Below are positions 7,945 to 15,772 of a DNA stretch of 64,000 nucleotides, in pieces. A program made the translations under genes and the position numbers. The notes below the pieces were generated by a model, which searched no databases, was not told where the DNA came from, and saw only the letters and a program-made list of their open reading frames with translations. The stretch spans positions 1,550,001 to 1,614,000 of the forward strand of contig AP012044.1 in NCBI GenBank assembly GCA_000283575.1, given 5' to 3'. Origin of the DNA: Oscillibacter valericigenes Sjm18-20. GTDB taxonomy: Bacteria > Bacillota > Clostridia > Oscillospirales > Oscillospiraceae. The first letter of the stretch is position 1, and every line of letters starts with the position of its first letter.

Positions 7945-8517
7945 TTATGTGGAGAAACCAAAATATCTCATGATTCCAATGTAAATACCCTGCGCAAATT
8001 GATATTGGTCATCGCGTAGTTTTTCCATGTCGGACGGGTTGGACAAATAGGCCAATTCCACCAGAATAGAGGGCATTTTTGCCTTTTTCAGAACGTATAG
8101 GGATGGCCTTGCCTTGATCCCGTTATTTTTTGTGCCAACAACGTCCACAATGCCATCAATTACGGACTCCGCCAGCCAATTCGATTGTGTGTAGAACTGA
8201 TAGATGTAGACCTCCGTACCATTGATCTCTGTGTTGAGGTTGGCGTTTACGTGTATGCTGATAAAATAATTGGCCGGCCATTGGTTTGCCATGTTTACGC
8301 GCTCCACGAGGCTGGTGGTGTTATTGGTCCCGAGGACGGTTGAGGGTGTTGGACGTGACAGGCGAGCTTCAAAACGGGGGTCGCTATTGAGCAGTCCTGC
8401 GAGATAGACACCCACCTGATACGTGATATCCTGTTCAAAAAGCCCGTACCAGGAAGTTCCGGTATTGTGGTAGCCCGTTGGATTGTGCCCTTGGTCAATA
8501 TAGATTTTAATTGCCAT
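7945..8517 (-). CDS. N-acetylmuramoyl-L-alanine amidase (Amidase_3)
   Basis: A 190-residue zinc amidase that would cut the amide between muramic acid and the stem peptide. The single Amidase_3 domain fills the protein. Expected zinc and catalytic residues are visible: His in IDQGHNP, Glu in GLFEQD, His in SIHVNA, and the catalytic Glu in VELAYLSN. There is no signal peptide or wall-binding repeat, unlike most exported wall amidases. It may therefore be exported by another route, released by lysis, act in the mother cell during sporulation, or be of phage origin. The AGGAAG ribosome site is upstream. It stands alone, with its own terminator. Confidence 0.9.
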   Translation of the reverse strand: MAIKIYIDQGHNPTGYHNTGTSWYGLFEQDITYQVGVYLAGLLNSDPRFEARLSRPTPSTVLGTNNTTSLVERVNMANQWPANYFISIHVNANLNTEINGTEVYIYQFYTQSNWLAESVIDGIVDVVGTKNNGIKARPSLYVLKKAKMPSILVELAYLSNPSDMEKLRDDQYQFAQGIYIGIMRYFGFST

Positions 8518-8682
8518 TCTAACACTTCCTGAACTTATAATCTCATAGTATCCTATTCACATCTCCGTCTGGAAGTGTATGCAAAAACCTGCTGAGGTTA
8601 AAAATACGGCACAGAGAAATATACGGCTGGGAGGGAGACCATCCGGCGGTGTGGAGTTCGCAAAAACTTCACAGGCACAGAC

Positions 8683-8722
8683 TTGCAAATTTCTCCATTT
8701 GTGTTAACATAGACATATTAAC
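8683..8722 (+). promoter_or_regulatory. Promoter with dyad, possible DtxR/MntR operator
   Basis: TTGCAA (8683-8688), 16-base spacer, TAACAT (8705-8710). An interrupted dyad, GTTAA (8703-8707) with TTAAC (8718-8722), covers the -10 and the probable start site. It could be the operator for the regulator encoded downstream. Confidence 0.45.
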
Positions 8723-8774
8723 TGTCGGCGATGTGAGAGCACCGCTTTGAATCTGTCAATAAGGGGGCGGGACC

Positions 8775-9143
8775 ATGGTGATTCATGAGTCGGCGGAAGA
8801 CTATCTGGAATCAATTTTGATCGTGCAGGAGCGGCTGGGGTCCGTACGCTCCATCGACATCGTGAACGAGCTGGGCTACTCCAAGCCCAGCGTCAGCATT
8901 GCCATGAAGAAGCTTCGGGAAAATGGTTATATCTCTATGGCGGCGGATGGAATCATCACGCTGAACGACAGCGGCATGGAGATTGCCTCCCGGATCTATG
9001 GACGCCACAAGACCCTCACAGAGCTGTTTACGCTTCTGGGCGTTACACCGGAAATTGCTGCGGAGGATGCTTGCAAGGTGGAGCACGACCTGAACGACGA
9101 AACCTTTGCCCGTATCACGGAGTTCGTGGAGAGGTCCAGGTAA
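8775..9143 (+). CDS. DtxR/MntR-family metal-dependent repressor
   Basis: A 122-residue regulator of iron- or manganese-dependent transcription. The N-terminal winged helix (about 1-65) contains EDYLESIL and the recognition helix around YSKPSVSIAMKKL. A dimerisation and metal-binding region follows (about 66-115), with H-K-T-L near 75 and a DACKVEHDL motif that carries the conserved Glu-His ligands. It lacks the C-terminal SH3-like domain of DtxR and so resembles the short MntR type. Ribosome site AAGGGGGCGGG. Its stop lies only about 30 bases from the end of an IS3 remnant, but the coding region appears complete. Its target genes are not next to it. Whether it binds Fe or Mn cannot be decided. 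Confidence 0.85.
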   Translation: MVIHESAEDYLESILIVQERLGSVRSIDIVNELGYSKPSVSIAMKKLRENGYISMAADGIITLNDSGMEIASRIYGRHKTLTELFTLLGVTPEIAAEDACKVEHDLNDETFARITEFVERSR

Positions 9144-9202
9144 AAATAAGGAGCGGCTCTCCGTTTCGTGAATTGACCCCGAAAAGTTAGGCAAATATTT
9201 TG

Positions 9203-9908
9203 TCAAGCGGTTAAGAGGGCTTGTTGCCTGTAAATAGCAGGCGGCAGGCCCTTTAACTTTGCCTTGCTGCGGCAGTTGTTGTAATAATCAAGATAGTCAA
9301 CCAACTCTCGCTTGAAGTGCTCCATTGAGACGAAATCTTGCAAATAGAGAAGTTTGCTTTTAAGCAGACCAAAGAAATTTTCAATTACGGCGTTGTCCAG
9401 GCAGTTTCCTTTGCGGCTCATGCTCTGCCGAATTCCCTTCCTGCGAGCATTCTTTGGTATTTCTTGTGCTGGTAGTCCAGCCCTGATGGAAATGCAAAAT
9501 GAGTAACTCACAATATCCCGACTGCACAGGTCAGGGATCGGTGACAGATAGAGTTTTTGTCCGAACAGATTGAGCTCTGTCACATCCGTCACCCACTTTT
9601 GATTCGGCTTTTCAGCTTCAAAGTTCCGGTTCAGCAAGTTTGACGCAATTTTACCCACTTCACCCTTGTAGGAACGATGCTTTTTCATCCGTACACGACA
9701 GATCAGCCCTAACTCCTTCATGAACCGTCTTGTGGTTCAGTACGAAACCCTGTTGCCGAAATGCAGCCGTGATTCGGCGATAGCCATAGGCGGCCTTTGT
9801 TCTTCCGGCCAGCCTCTTTGTATGGTAGTAGCAGGTTGAGCGCGGAAGCTGAGCGATTTCAAGAAGAATATCCAGCGAAAATGTTTGCCTCAGTCCTTGA
9901 ATCACCAA
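9203..9908 (-). pseudogene. IS3 transposase OrfB, frameshifted and deleted
   Basis: Two overlapping reading frames hold one transposase. The upstream frame (9660-9908) encodes the helical start with YGYRRITAAFRQ. The downstream frame (9203-9721) encodes the integrase core with WVTDVTELNL (first catalytic Asp) and MSRKGNCLDNAVIENFFG (catalytic Glu). A frameshift separates them near 9690-9720. The stretch that should contain the second Asp (normally SDQGWQY) has been lost and replaced by an out-of-frame remnant around residue 95 of the second ORF. The enzyme cannot be active. Confidence 0.88.
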
Positions 9909-10072
9909 CGCTTTTTGTGCTGGCGCCGCTCGTCTTTCAAAACCAAGGCCTGCAAGTTTTTTAAGTATGCATTCTCCGCCCTAAGGCGCTGTACTTCCGC
10001 AAGTAAGTCTTCCTCTACGTTCTCTGGCAGCTTTGCTGGTTGACCTTTACCTCCGCGTCCACGGCGTTCCAT
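9902..10072 (-). pseudogene. Fragment of IS3 OrfA
   Basis: A 56-codon frame beginning ERRGRGGKGQPAKLP and containing the leucine-zipper-like LLAEVQRLRAENAYLKNL. It ends KKRW, typical of the C-terminal half of OrfA. The helix-turn-helix half is missing: only about 20 further codons upstream are open before a stop. It belongs with the OrfB remnant downstream. Confidence 0.75.
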
Positions 10073-10154
10073 GCAAAAACCCTCTGTCCCGTAGGTTAAG
10101 AAAATGCGTTCCCAATCCTGAACCCTTTTGTGCCTAATCTGACCGCGCTCTTTT

Positions 10155-11069
10155 TTACGCCTCTTTTGAAAATTCTTCCCTGGGTGCGGCGCTGCTTCCC
10201 GTTCGTCTCTGAGCCAGAACTACCCCGGTGGTAATGAGGCCCGCGCCCAGAATCGCCGCCCAGCTGATTGGCTCCTTCAGTGTGAAGTGGGCTGCCACGA
10301 TGGTGACGAAGGGAATCAAGTAAATGCAGTTGTTAGTGGGAACTACGCCCAGCAGCGCAAAGGCTTTCGCCCAGAGTACGTAACAAAGCGCGCTGCCGAT
10401 CAGTCCCAGGAACAAAAGGTCAAATGCCAGAAGGGGAGAGGCCAGCGGCGCCAGAGAGAACGCTCCGCCGCCAACGGCCATGGGGATGGCGGTAACAAGA
10501 CCCCAGAGCATGGTCCGCCGGATAACCAGAATCGGGTCCAACTCCGCCGACGTTCTGCGCAGCAGCACGGAGTACACCGCCCAGCAGCAGGCGGCCAGCA
10601 GAGCCAGAAGGTCCCCCGCCGGACTGAGGTGGAGGACAAATGCGCCGTTGCACACCACCAGTACCACTCCGGCAAAGGCCACGAGAAAGCCGAACAGCGT
10701 GTTTCGGTGAAACTTTTCGTCAAGGATGAAGTGGGCCAGAATTGCCGTAAAGATCGGGGCGGCGGAAACGATGATGCTGACGTTGGCGGCGGTGGTGTGA
10801 AGTAGGGCGGTGTTTTCTGTTAAAAAATACAAAGAGCAGCCCGTGACCCCCAGAGCGGCGAAGCGCAGCTCCGATTTCCACGGCAGCTTCAACGGACGGG
10901 GCCGGATGATCCATAGAGCGATGTAGGCCAGGATAAACCGCATGAGCATGATACGGGCGGGGGTATAAACGGTCAGTAGCTGCTTGCTGGCGATAAAGGT
11001 GGCTCCCCATACCGCTACGGTGAACAGGGCAAAAAAGTATCCCAGTGAGGTTCGCTTTGACGATTTCAT
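10155..11069 (-). CDS. EamA/DMT-family metabolite exporter
   Basis: A 304-residue inner-membrane transporter of the drug/metabolite superfamily. I start it at the ATG with AGGAGGACACC directly upstream rather than the ATG nine codons earlier. It has ten hydrophobic segments in two EamA repeats (about 10-135 and 150-285), including the typical VWGATFIASK start and the repeat-end pattern LKEPISWAAILGAGLI. Family members export amino acids or related metabolites; the substrate here is unknown. The gene stands alone, and its stop lies about 10 bases from the IS3 remnant. It looks intact. Confidence 0.9.
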   Translation of the reverse strand: MKSSKRTSLGYFFALFTVAVWGATFIASKQLLTVYTPARIMLMRFILAYIALWIIRPRPLKLPWKSELRFAALGVTGCSLYFLTENTALLHTTAANVSIIVSAAPIFTAILAHFILDEKFHRNTLFGFLVAFAGVVLVVCNGAFVLHLSPAGDLLALLAACCWAVYSVLLRRTSAELDPILVIRRTMLWGLVTAIPMAVGGGAFSLAPLASPLLAFDLLFLGLIGSALCYVLWAKAFALLGVVPTNNCIYLIPFVTIVAAHFTLKEPISWAAILGAGLITTGVVLAQRRTGSSAAPREEFSKEA

Positions 11070-11166
11070 AGGTGTCCTCCTGCGCATGGCGCACACAATA
11101 TGAGAACAACGATACCACGTCAGGCGCGAAACCGCAAGGCATTTACGCTACAAGATCCTACCCCTT

Positions 11167-11213
11167 AAAAACGCGCGGACCGCCGGAGGGCGATCCGCGC
11201 TCCCCGGCGGTCC
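11167..11213 (-). terminator. Terminator after the Q/N-rich small gene
   Basis: GGACCGCCGG (11177-11186) pairs with CCGGCGGTCC (11204-11213). On the minus strand the stem is followed, after a few bases, by TTTTT. It lies just past the stop of the small ORF at 11222-11377. Confidence 0.75.
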
Positions 11214-11221
11214 TGAACAAC

Positions 11222-11377
11222 TCAACGCTGGGTCTGCTTCCGGTTTTCCTGATTGCGGCGCTGATTATCCTGCTGATTCTGCTGTGTCTGGTTCTGGTTC
11301 TGGTTCTGATTCTGGCGCTGGCTCTGCTGCCCCTGCTGGCGGTCTTCGCGCTGACTGTTCTCACGGTTCTGGGCCAT
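11222..11377 (-). CDS. Small Gln/Asn/Arg-rich hydrophilic protein
   Basis: A 51-residue protein with a GGGAGG ribosome site 8 bases before its ATG and its own terminator. After MAQNRENSQRED it consists almost wholly of Q, N and R, with QNQNQNQ and QQNQQDNQRR runs and no hydrophobic core. It is probably disordered. The composition recalls gamma-type small acid-soluble spore proteins and the Q/N-rich small proteins of clostridial spores, but the typical repeat motifs of those families are absent. I cannot assign a function. The near-perfect signals for translation and termination argue that it is a real gene. Confidence 0.65.
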   Translation of the reverse strand: MAQNRENSQREDRQQGQQSQRQNQNQNQNQTQQNQQDNQRRNQENRKQTQR

Positions 11378-11492
11378 GCTGCACACCTCCCTTCGGCTCA
11401 CTGAGTACGGTGAATAGTTTGCCGCAGCCGCCAAATTTTATTCAGGAGGGCCGGATTCTTTAAAGCTTCTTTAAAAAAAGAATGGATAGTGG

Positions 11493-11521
11493 TTGACAAA
11501 CAGGAGCGGGACTGGTACAAT
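11493..11521 (+). promoter_or_regulatory. Sigma-A promoter of the infC operon
   Basis: TTGACA (11493-11498), a 17-base spacer, TACAAT (11516-11521). It starts transcription about 200 bases before infC, leaving room for a structured leader. Confidence 0.85.
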
Positions 11522-11527
11522 AAATGA

Positions 11528-11700
11528 GCAAAACGAAGAGAGCTGAAAGCATCCGCTCCACCTCCCGCCGAATGGCAAAGAGGTCAACATCGTACTAAAA
11601 CCGCCTTTGGCGGTTTGCTGGCAGGCGCGGTTCGAATTTTCGGAATCAGGCGCTCTGTCCGGGAAGTTACGCGGATGCCGGATCGGCACCCGCTTTTTTT
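11528..11700 (+). promoter_or_regulatory. Structured leader with attenuator (L20-leader type) before infC
   Basis: A roughly 200-base untranslated leader with several hairpins (for example AAACCGCC paired with GGCGGTTT around 11598-11614). It ends in a terminator hairpin: GCGG-TGCCG pairs with CGGCA-CCGC (11671-11693), followed by seven T (11694-11700), all before the infC start. In low-GC Gram-positives, ribosomal protein L20 binds a leader at this position to control infC-rpmI-rplT. I infer the same here. The exact pseudoknot was not modelled. Confidence 0.7.
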
Positions 11701-11728
11701 GCAATTTTTGAATGGAGGTGCTTGGACT

Positions 11729-12247
11729 ATTAGCAGTGTAGAGCATGAACTGAATGAGGCGATCCGGGACCGGGAGATCCGTTTGATTGGGGCTGACAGT
11801 GAGCAGCTGGGCATCATGTCTTCAGCCGACGCGCAGAAGATCGCCGACGAACAGGGTCTGGACTTGGTGAAGATTTCGCCACAGGCAAAGCCGCCCGTAT
11901 GCAAGCTGATGAACTATGGAAAGTTCCGGTTTGAACAGAGCAAGCGGGAAAAGGAAGCCCGGAAGAATCAGCATGTGGTGGAGATCAAGGAGATCCGTAT
12001 GTCCCCCGGCATTGACATCGGGGATTTCAACACCAAGCTGAAAAATGCCCAGAAGTTCATTGCCGAAGGCAACCGAGTCAAGGTGTCGGTCCGCTTCCGC
12101 GGACGCGAGATGGCCCACACCGATATTGGCCGGGCCCTGCTGTACCGGTTTGCCGAGCAGTGTGCCGAAATCGCCGCATTGGACAAGACCGCCAAACTGG
12201 AGGGCAGGATGATGTCTATCTTCCTCTCCCCGAAAATTAGTAAATAA
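11729..12247 (+). CDS. infC: Translation initiation factor IF-3
   Basis: A 172-residue IF-3 that binds the 30S subunit and discriminates start codons. The N-domain has [20 protein letters not shown] and the C-domain has [31 protein letters not shown] and a final MMSIFLSPK. The open frame reaches back to 11615. The start is almost certainly the ATT at 11729, seven bases after GGAGGTG: it gives the normal IF-3 length and N-terminus, and rare AUU starts are the hallmark of infC, through which IF-3 represses its own translation. The ATG at 11615 would place the attenuator inside the coding region. It is the first gene of infC-rpmI-rplT. Confidence 0.96.
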   Translation: MSSVEHELNEAIRDREIRLIGADSEQLGIMSSADAQKIADEQGLDLVKISPQAKPPVCKLMNYGKFRFEQSKREKEARKNQHVVEIKEIRMSPGIDIGDFNTKLKNAQKFIAEGNRVKVSVRFRGREMAHTDIGRALLYRFAEQCAEIAALDKTAKLEGRMMSIFLSPKISK

Positions 12248-12282
12248 CAGGCTTTTCAAATACACGGAAGGAGATTTCAATT

Positions 12283-12480
12283 ATGCCGAAGCTGAAGACT
12301 CACAGCGGTGCCAAGAAGAGATTTAATCTGAGCAAGAGCGGGAAAGTCAAGCGCGCCCGCGCCTTCAAGAGCCATATTCTGACCAAGAAGGATACCAAGC
12401 GCACACGCCGCCTCCGCACCGGTACCTACGCGGATAAAACCAATGTGGACGCGATCCGCAAGATGATCCCCTACAAATAA
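12283..12480 (+). CDS. rpmI: Ribosomal protein L35
   Basis: A 65-residue, very basic ribosomal large-subunit protein. It has the family start [14 protein letters not shown] and the [11 protein letters not shown] segment. The length is standard. It lies 35 bases after infC with its own GGAAGGAGA site and precedes rplT, the conserved order in bacteria. Confidence 0.98.
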   Translation: MPKLKTHSGAKKRFNLSKSGKVKRARAFKSHILTKKDTKRTRRLRTGTYADKTNVDAIRKMIPYK

Positions 12481-12515
12481 GATAGTGAACGGTTTAGAAT
12501 AGGAGGCATTTCGAT

Positions 12516-12869
12516 ATGGCAAGAGTGAAAGGCGCGATGATGACGCGCAAAAGAAGAAATAAGGTTATGAAGCTGGCCAAGGGCTATTGGGGCGACAAGT
12601 CCAAGCACTTCAGAATCGCAAACGAAGCGGTCATGAAGTCCCTGAGCTACGCTTATACCGGTCGTCGTCTGAAGAAGCGCGACTTCCGCCAGCTGTGGAT
12701 CACCCGCATCTCTGCGGCCTGCAAGATCAACGGCATGAACTACTCCACGTTCATGCACGGTCTGAAGACCGCCGGCGTGACTATCAACCGCAAGATGCTG
12801 GCTGAGATGGCCGTCAACGACACCGCTGCGTTCGCGCAGTTGGTGGAGATGGCCAAAAAGGCCGCGTAA
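12516..12869 (+). CDS. rplT: Ribosomal protein L20
   Basis: A 117-residue 23S rRNA-binding protein needed early in 50S assembly. Hallmarks are the basic N-terminal arm ([16 protein letters not shown]), [34 protein letters not shown], and the end motif [10 protein letters not shown]. It is the last gene of the infC operon, followed by a terminator. In related bacteria it is the repressor that binds the operon leader. Confidence 0.98.
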   Translation: MARVKGAMMTRKRRNKVMKLAKGYWGDKSKHFRIANEAVMKSLSYAYTGRRLKKRDFRQLWITRISAACKINGMNYSTFMHGLKTAGVTINRKMLAEMAVNDTAAFAQLVEMAKKAA

Positions 12870-12890
12870 AGACAGCACATATAAACTTTA

Positions 12891-12923
12891 GGGCAGGTAT
12901 CCGGTTGGATACCTGCCCTTTTT
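12891..12923 (+). terminator. Terminator of infC-rpmI-rplT
   Basis: GGGCAGGTATCC pairs perfectly with GGATACCTGCCC around a GGTT loop, followed by TTTTT at 12919-12923. Confidence 0.95.
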
Positions 12924-12927
12924 GGCA

Positions 12928-13647
12928 TCATGCCTCCGCTTTGCCGCTTCGGTTGGGGGTGATTTCATCTTCCTGCGCTCCATACTCCGGAGCGGATTCC
13001 GGCTCCTCCCAGTCCACCATAGTGGCAACCAGCCGGTTGATGGGCGTTCCCAGCTCATGGAATTTCACCTCATAGTCCGTCATGACGCCTGCGGGACCGC
13101 TTGCATGGAGGTCCCGGGTCACCTCAGAGAGCGTAAAGCCGAACTGCGGAATCTCCTCCACGGAAAACTCGAACAGGGGGGAGTTGTCCGTCTTGAAGTG
13201 AATCTGCCCGCCGAGCTTCAGGACCTTCCGGTACAGCTTGAGGAAATTTCCGTGGGTCAGGCGACGTTTGGCGTGCCGCTTGGTGGGCCAGGGGTCGCAG
13301 AAGTTGATATAAATGCGGTCCACCTCGCCGGGCTGGAAGAAGGAGGATAGCTGATCGGCGTTGGCGTCCACGAAAAAGACATTGCCCAGTCCCTCGGCAC
13401 GACACCGCTCCATGGCTACCACCATGGCGTCCGGCACCATCTCCACCGCGATGAACAGTACATCCGGTTCCCCCTTAGCAGTCTGCGCTGTGAACCGTCC
13501 CTTGCCGCAGCCCAGCTCCACCCGAAGTTCCCGGGCGTCGGGCTTCAGCGTCCGCCACTGGCCGGACATGGGATAGGGGTCGGAAATCAACAGCGCGGCG
13601 CACCGCTCCATTCGGGGAGCCAGATTTTTTTTCTTTCTCATTCGCAT
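12928..13647 (-). CDS. trmB: tRNA (guanine-N7-)-methyltransferase
   Basis: Forms m7G46 in the variable loop of tRNAs using S-adenosylmethionine. The 239-residue protein has the SAM-binding VELGCGKGRF, the acidic IAVEMV and the TrmB signature NFCDPWPTKRHAKRRL, followed by TDN. I favour the ATG at 13647 (start MRMRKKKNLAPR, as in homologues). A GTG at 13656 sits only 2 bases from AGGAGG and is less likely. The C-terminus carries an acidic extension of about 15 residues (PESAPEYGAQEDE). It faces the infC operon and has no partner gene beside it. Confidence 0.95.
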   Translation of the reverse strand: MRMRKKKNLAPRMERCAALLISDPYPMSGQWRTLKPDARELRVELGCGKGRFTAQTAKGEPDVLFIAVEMVPDAMVVAMERCRAEGLGNVFFVDANADQLSSFFQPGEVDRIYINFCDPWPTKRHAKRRLTHGNFLKLYRKVLKLGGQIHFKTDNSPLFEFSVEEIPQFGFTLSEVTRDLHASGPAGVMTDYEVKFHELGTPINRLVATMVDWEEPESAPEYGAQEDEITPNRSGKAEA

Positions 13648-13995
13648 ATCGGACACATCCTCCTGTATTTAAAGTAAATTATGATGGCGGAAATTCATCA
13701 CGCCATCACAATTTACAGCCAGTGCCGCCTCCGGCGGCGCGGCCATAGACTTGGCGTTCAGCGCTTGGCGCCGAGACACATATATAACCGCACTGAGGGT
13801 ATTATAGCACGCTTTTTTTTCTTTGTAAATGTGGGCGAAACGAGAAAAAACCGGTCGAAGGGGGTCACTTTTGCAGCATTGTTATGAATTTAAATAAACG
13901 CATAAATTTATACAACGAATTTGTACGAAGTGTAAAAAAGCAAGAATTGTTAGATTTCTTCCACGATTGGACTTGATAATTGTGGCTGGAGAAAC
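13648..13995. other. Intergenic region before the butyryl-CoA operon
   Basis: About 430 bases separate trmB and crt. The left part is GC-rich with small inverted repeats (around 13735-13775). The right part is AT-rich and holds the crt promoter. I see no gene or known RNA here. Confidence 0.5.
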
Positions 13996-14001
13996 TATAA
14001 T
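13973..14001 (+). promoter_or_regulatory. Promoter of the crt-hbd-bcd-etfBA operon
   Basis: TTGATA (13973-13978), 17-base spacer, TATAAT (13996-14001, perfect -10). It lies about 75 bases before the crt start. No clear Rex-type dyad is seen over it. Confidence 0.75.
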
Positions 14002-14077
14002 GGACATTGTGAGGATTTTAGCAAAGTCTGTTTTTCCAGATGGCAGATGCCTTTGACAAGAATTAAAGGAGGAAGAC

Positions 14078-14854
14078 ATGGCGTTTGTAGAGTTGGAGCA
14101 CAAGGGTGACATCGCGGTCCTGACCATCAACCGTCCCGAGGCGCTGAACGCATTAAATGACGAAGTTATTTCACAGCTGGACAAGGTGTTGGATTCGATT
14201 GATTCCTCGTCTGTCCGGTGTTTGATCGTCACCGGTGCGGGGCAGAAGGCGTTTGTGGCCGGCGCGGATATCGCGCAGATGAGCGGGTTGACCAAGGCGG
14301 AGGGCGAAGTTTTCGGAAAGAACGGAAACGACGTGTTCCGCAAGCTGGAAACGCTCCCCATTCCCACCATCGCGGCGGTGAACGGCTTTGCTTTGGGCGG
14401 CGGCTGTGAGCTGTCCATGAGCTGTGATATCCGCCTTTGTGCCGACACGGCGGTCTTCGGACAGCCAGAGGTGGGTCTTGGCATCACGCCGGGCTTCGGC
14501 GGAACCCAGCGCATGGCCCGTCTCATCGGGCCTGGAAAAGCAAAGGAACTGATCTATACCGCCCGCAATATCAAGGCCCCGGAGGCCCTGAGTGTTGGGC
14601 TGGTACAGGCTGTCTATCCCGCCGACCAATTGCTGGCGGAGGCTGAGAAAATGGCGTATCGCATTGCCGGAAACGCACCCATTGCCGTCCGCGCCTGCAA
14701 GAAGGCTGTCAACGACGGACTGCAGGTGGACATGGACGCGGCCGTGAAAGTAGAGGAGAAGCTGTTCGGCTCCTGTTTTGAGACCAGGGATCAGAAGAAC
14801 GCCATGTCCGCTTTCATTGAGAAGCGTAAGCACGACCCGTTTATAAATGGCTGA
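14078..14854 (+). CDS. crt: Crotonase (3-hydroxybutyryl-CoA dehydratase)
   Basis: A 258-residue enoyl-CoA hydratase-fold enzyme that dehydrates 3-hydroxybutyryl-CoA to crotonyl-CoA. The oxyanion-hole segments AGADIAQM and GFALGGGCELSM and the two catalytic Glu regions (GGGCELSMSCD and PEVGLGITPG) are present. The length is exactly that of clostridial Crt. It is the first gene of an operon with hbd, bcd, etfB and etfA. No thiolase gene is present, so acetoacetyl-CoA must come from an enzyme encoded elsewhere. Ribosome site AAAGGAGGAAG. Confidence 0.96.
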   Translation: MAFVELEHKGDIAVLTINRPEALNALNDEVISQLDKVLDSIDSSSVRCLIVTGAGQKAFVAGADIAQMSGLTKAEGEVFGKNGNDVFRKLETLPIPTIAAVNGFALGGGCELSMSCDIRLCADTAVFGQPEVGLGITPGFGGTQRMARLIGPGKAKELIYTARNIKAPEALSVGLVQAVYPADQLLAEAEKMAYRIAGNAPIAVRACKKAVNDGLQVDMDAAVKVEEKLFGSCFETRDQKNAMSAFIEKRKHDPFING

Positions 14855-14912
14855 TTTATCAGCGTTTATGAAATAAATCCCACAAAATTATTTTATTAAT
14901 AGGAGGATCAGT

Positions 14913-15749
14913 ATGAAAGTTGCAGTTTTTGGCGCCGGTACCATGGGCAGCGGGATCGCTCAGGTTTTTGCGGCCAAGGGTCACACCGCTTTGATGTATG
15001 CAAGCTCCGTCGCTTCCGCACAGAAGCACAAGGATAAGCTGGCGGCGTCTTTGCAAAAGCGCGTCGAGAAGGGTAAGATGACCCAGGAGGCGAAGGATGC
15101 CCTGATGGCCAACGTGCTGGTGGAGGAGAAATCCGCCGCTGCGGACGCCGACCTCATCATTGAGTGCGTCAAGGAAGACATGGCCACCAAGAAAGAGCTT
15201 TTGAACGAGCTGGACGCCATGTGCAAGCCCGAAACCGTGTTCGCTTCCAACACCTCTTCTCTGTCCGTCACCGAAATGGGCAACGGCCTGAAGCACCCCG
15301 TCATCGGTATGCATTTCTTCAATCCCGTTCCCAGCATGAAGTTGGTGGAGGTCATCCGGGGCGCCAATACCACCCAGGAGACTTTTGATTACATCTTTAA
15401 ACTGGCCCAGGAGATCGGCAAGGATCCCGTGGAAGTTGCGGAGGCTCCTGGTTTTGTGGTCAATAAGATCCTCATCCCCATGATCAACGAAGCGATTGGT
15501 CTTGTGGAGACCGGCGTGGCCTCCGTGGGCGACATTGACAAGGCCATGATGCTTGGTGCAAACCATCCCATGGGTCCTCTGGCTCTGGGTGATTTCATCG
15601 GCTTGGATGTATGCCTGGCGATCATGGAAACTCTGTACAACGAGACCGGCGATTCCAAGTATCGTTCTGCGCTGCTTCTACGCAAGATGGTTCGCGGCGG
15701 TCTGTTGGGTAAGAAGACCGGCAAGGGCTTCTACGATTATTCCAAGTAA
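14913..15749 (+). CDS. hbd: 3-hydroxybutyryl-CoA dehydrogenase
   Basis: Reduces acetoacetyl-CoA to (S)-3-hydroxybutyryl-CoA with NAD(P)H. The 278-residue protein opens with the Rossmann fingerprint [13 protein letters not shown]. The catalytic His lies in GMHFFNPVP with its Glu partner in VEVIRG, and the C-terminal helical domain contains [16 protein letters not shown]. Second gene of the butyryl-CoA operon, 58 bases after crt, with TAGGAGGA upstream. Confidence 0.97.
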   Translation: MKVAVFGAGTMGSGIAQVFAAKGHTALMYASSVASAQKHKDKLAASLQKRVEKGKMTQEAKDALMANVLVEEKSAAADADLIIECVKEDMATKKELLNELDAMCKPETVFASNTSSLSVTEMGNGLKHPVIGMHFFNPVPSMKLVEVIRGANTTQETFDYIFKLAQEIGKDPVEVAEAPGFVVNKILIPMINEAIGLVETGVASVGDIDKAMMLGANHPMGPLALGDFIGLDVCLAIMETLYNETGDSKYRSALLLRKMVRGGLLGKKTGKGFYDYSK

Positions 15750-15772
15750 ATTCAATAGAAGGAGTAAAAGGT

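Larger units (their letters stand above)
9173..10145 (-). mobile_element. Decayed IS3-family insertion sequence
   Basis: Remains of an IS3-type element in reverse orientation. One terminal end resembles the typical TGACCCC...AAAGTTAG end at 9173-9190. The opposite end is unclear, reaching about 10145. Inside are a shortened OrfA (9902-10072) and a frameshifted, internally deleted OrfB (9203-9908). It fills the space between the DtxR-type gene and the DMT exporter and is not expected to move. Confidence 0.85.

Noticed and set aside
7751-7984. A 77-codon plus-strand frame after fprA
   Set aside because: Its start lies within the 46-base palindrome and it spans the amidase terminator.
9173-10145. 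IS3 copy between the DtxR-type gene and the exporter as a functional transposon
   Set aside because: Frameshift, loss of the second catalytic Asp region and a truncated OrfA exclude activity.
13882-14526. A 214-codon minus-strand frame
   Set aside because: Covers the crt promoter and the start of crt; no ribosome site.
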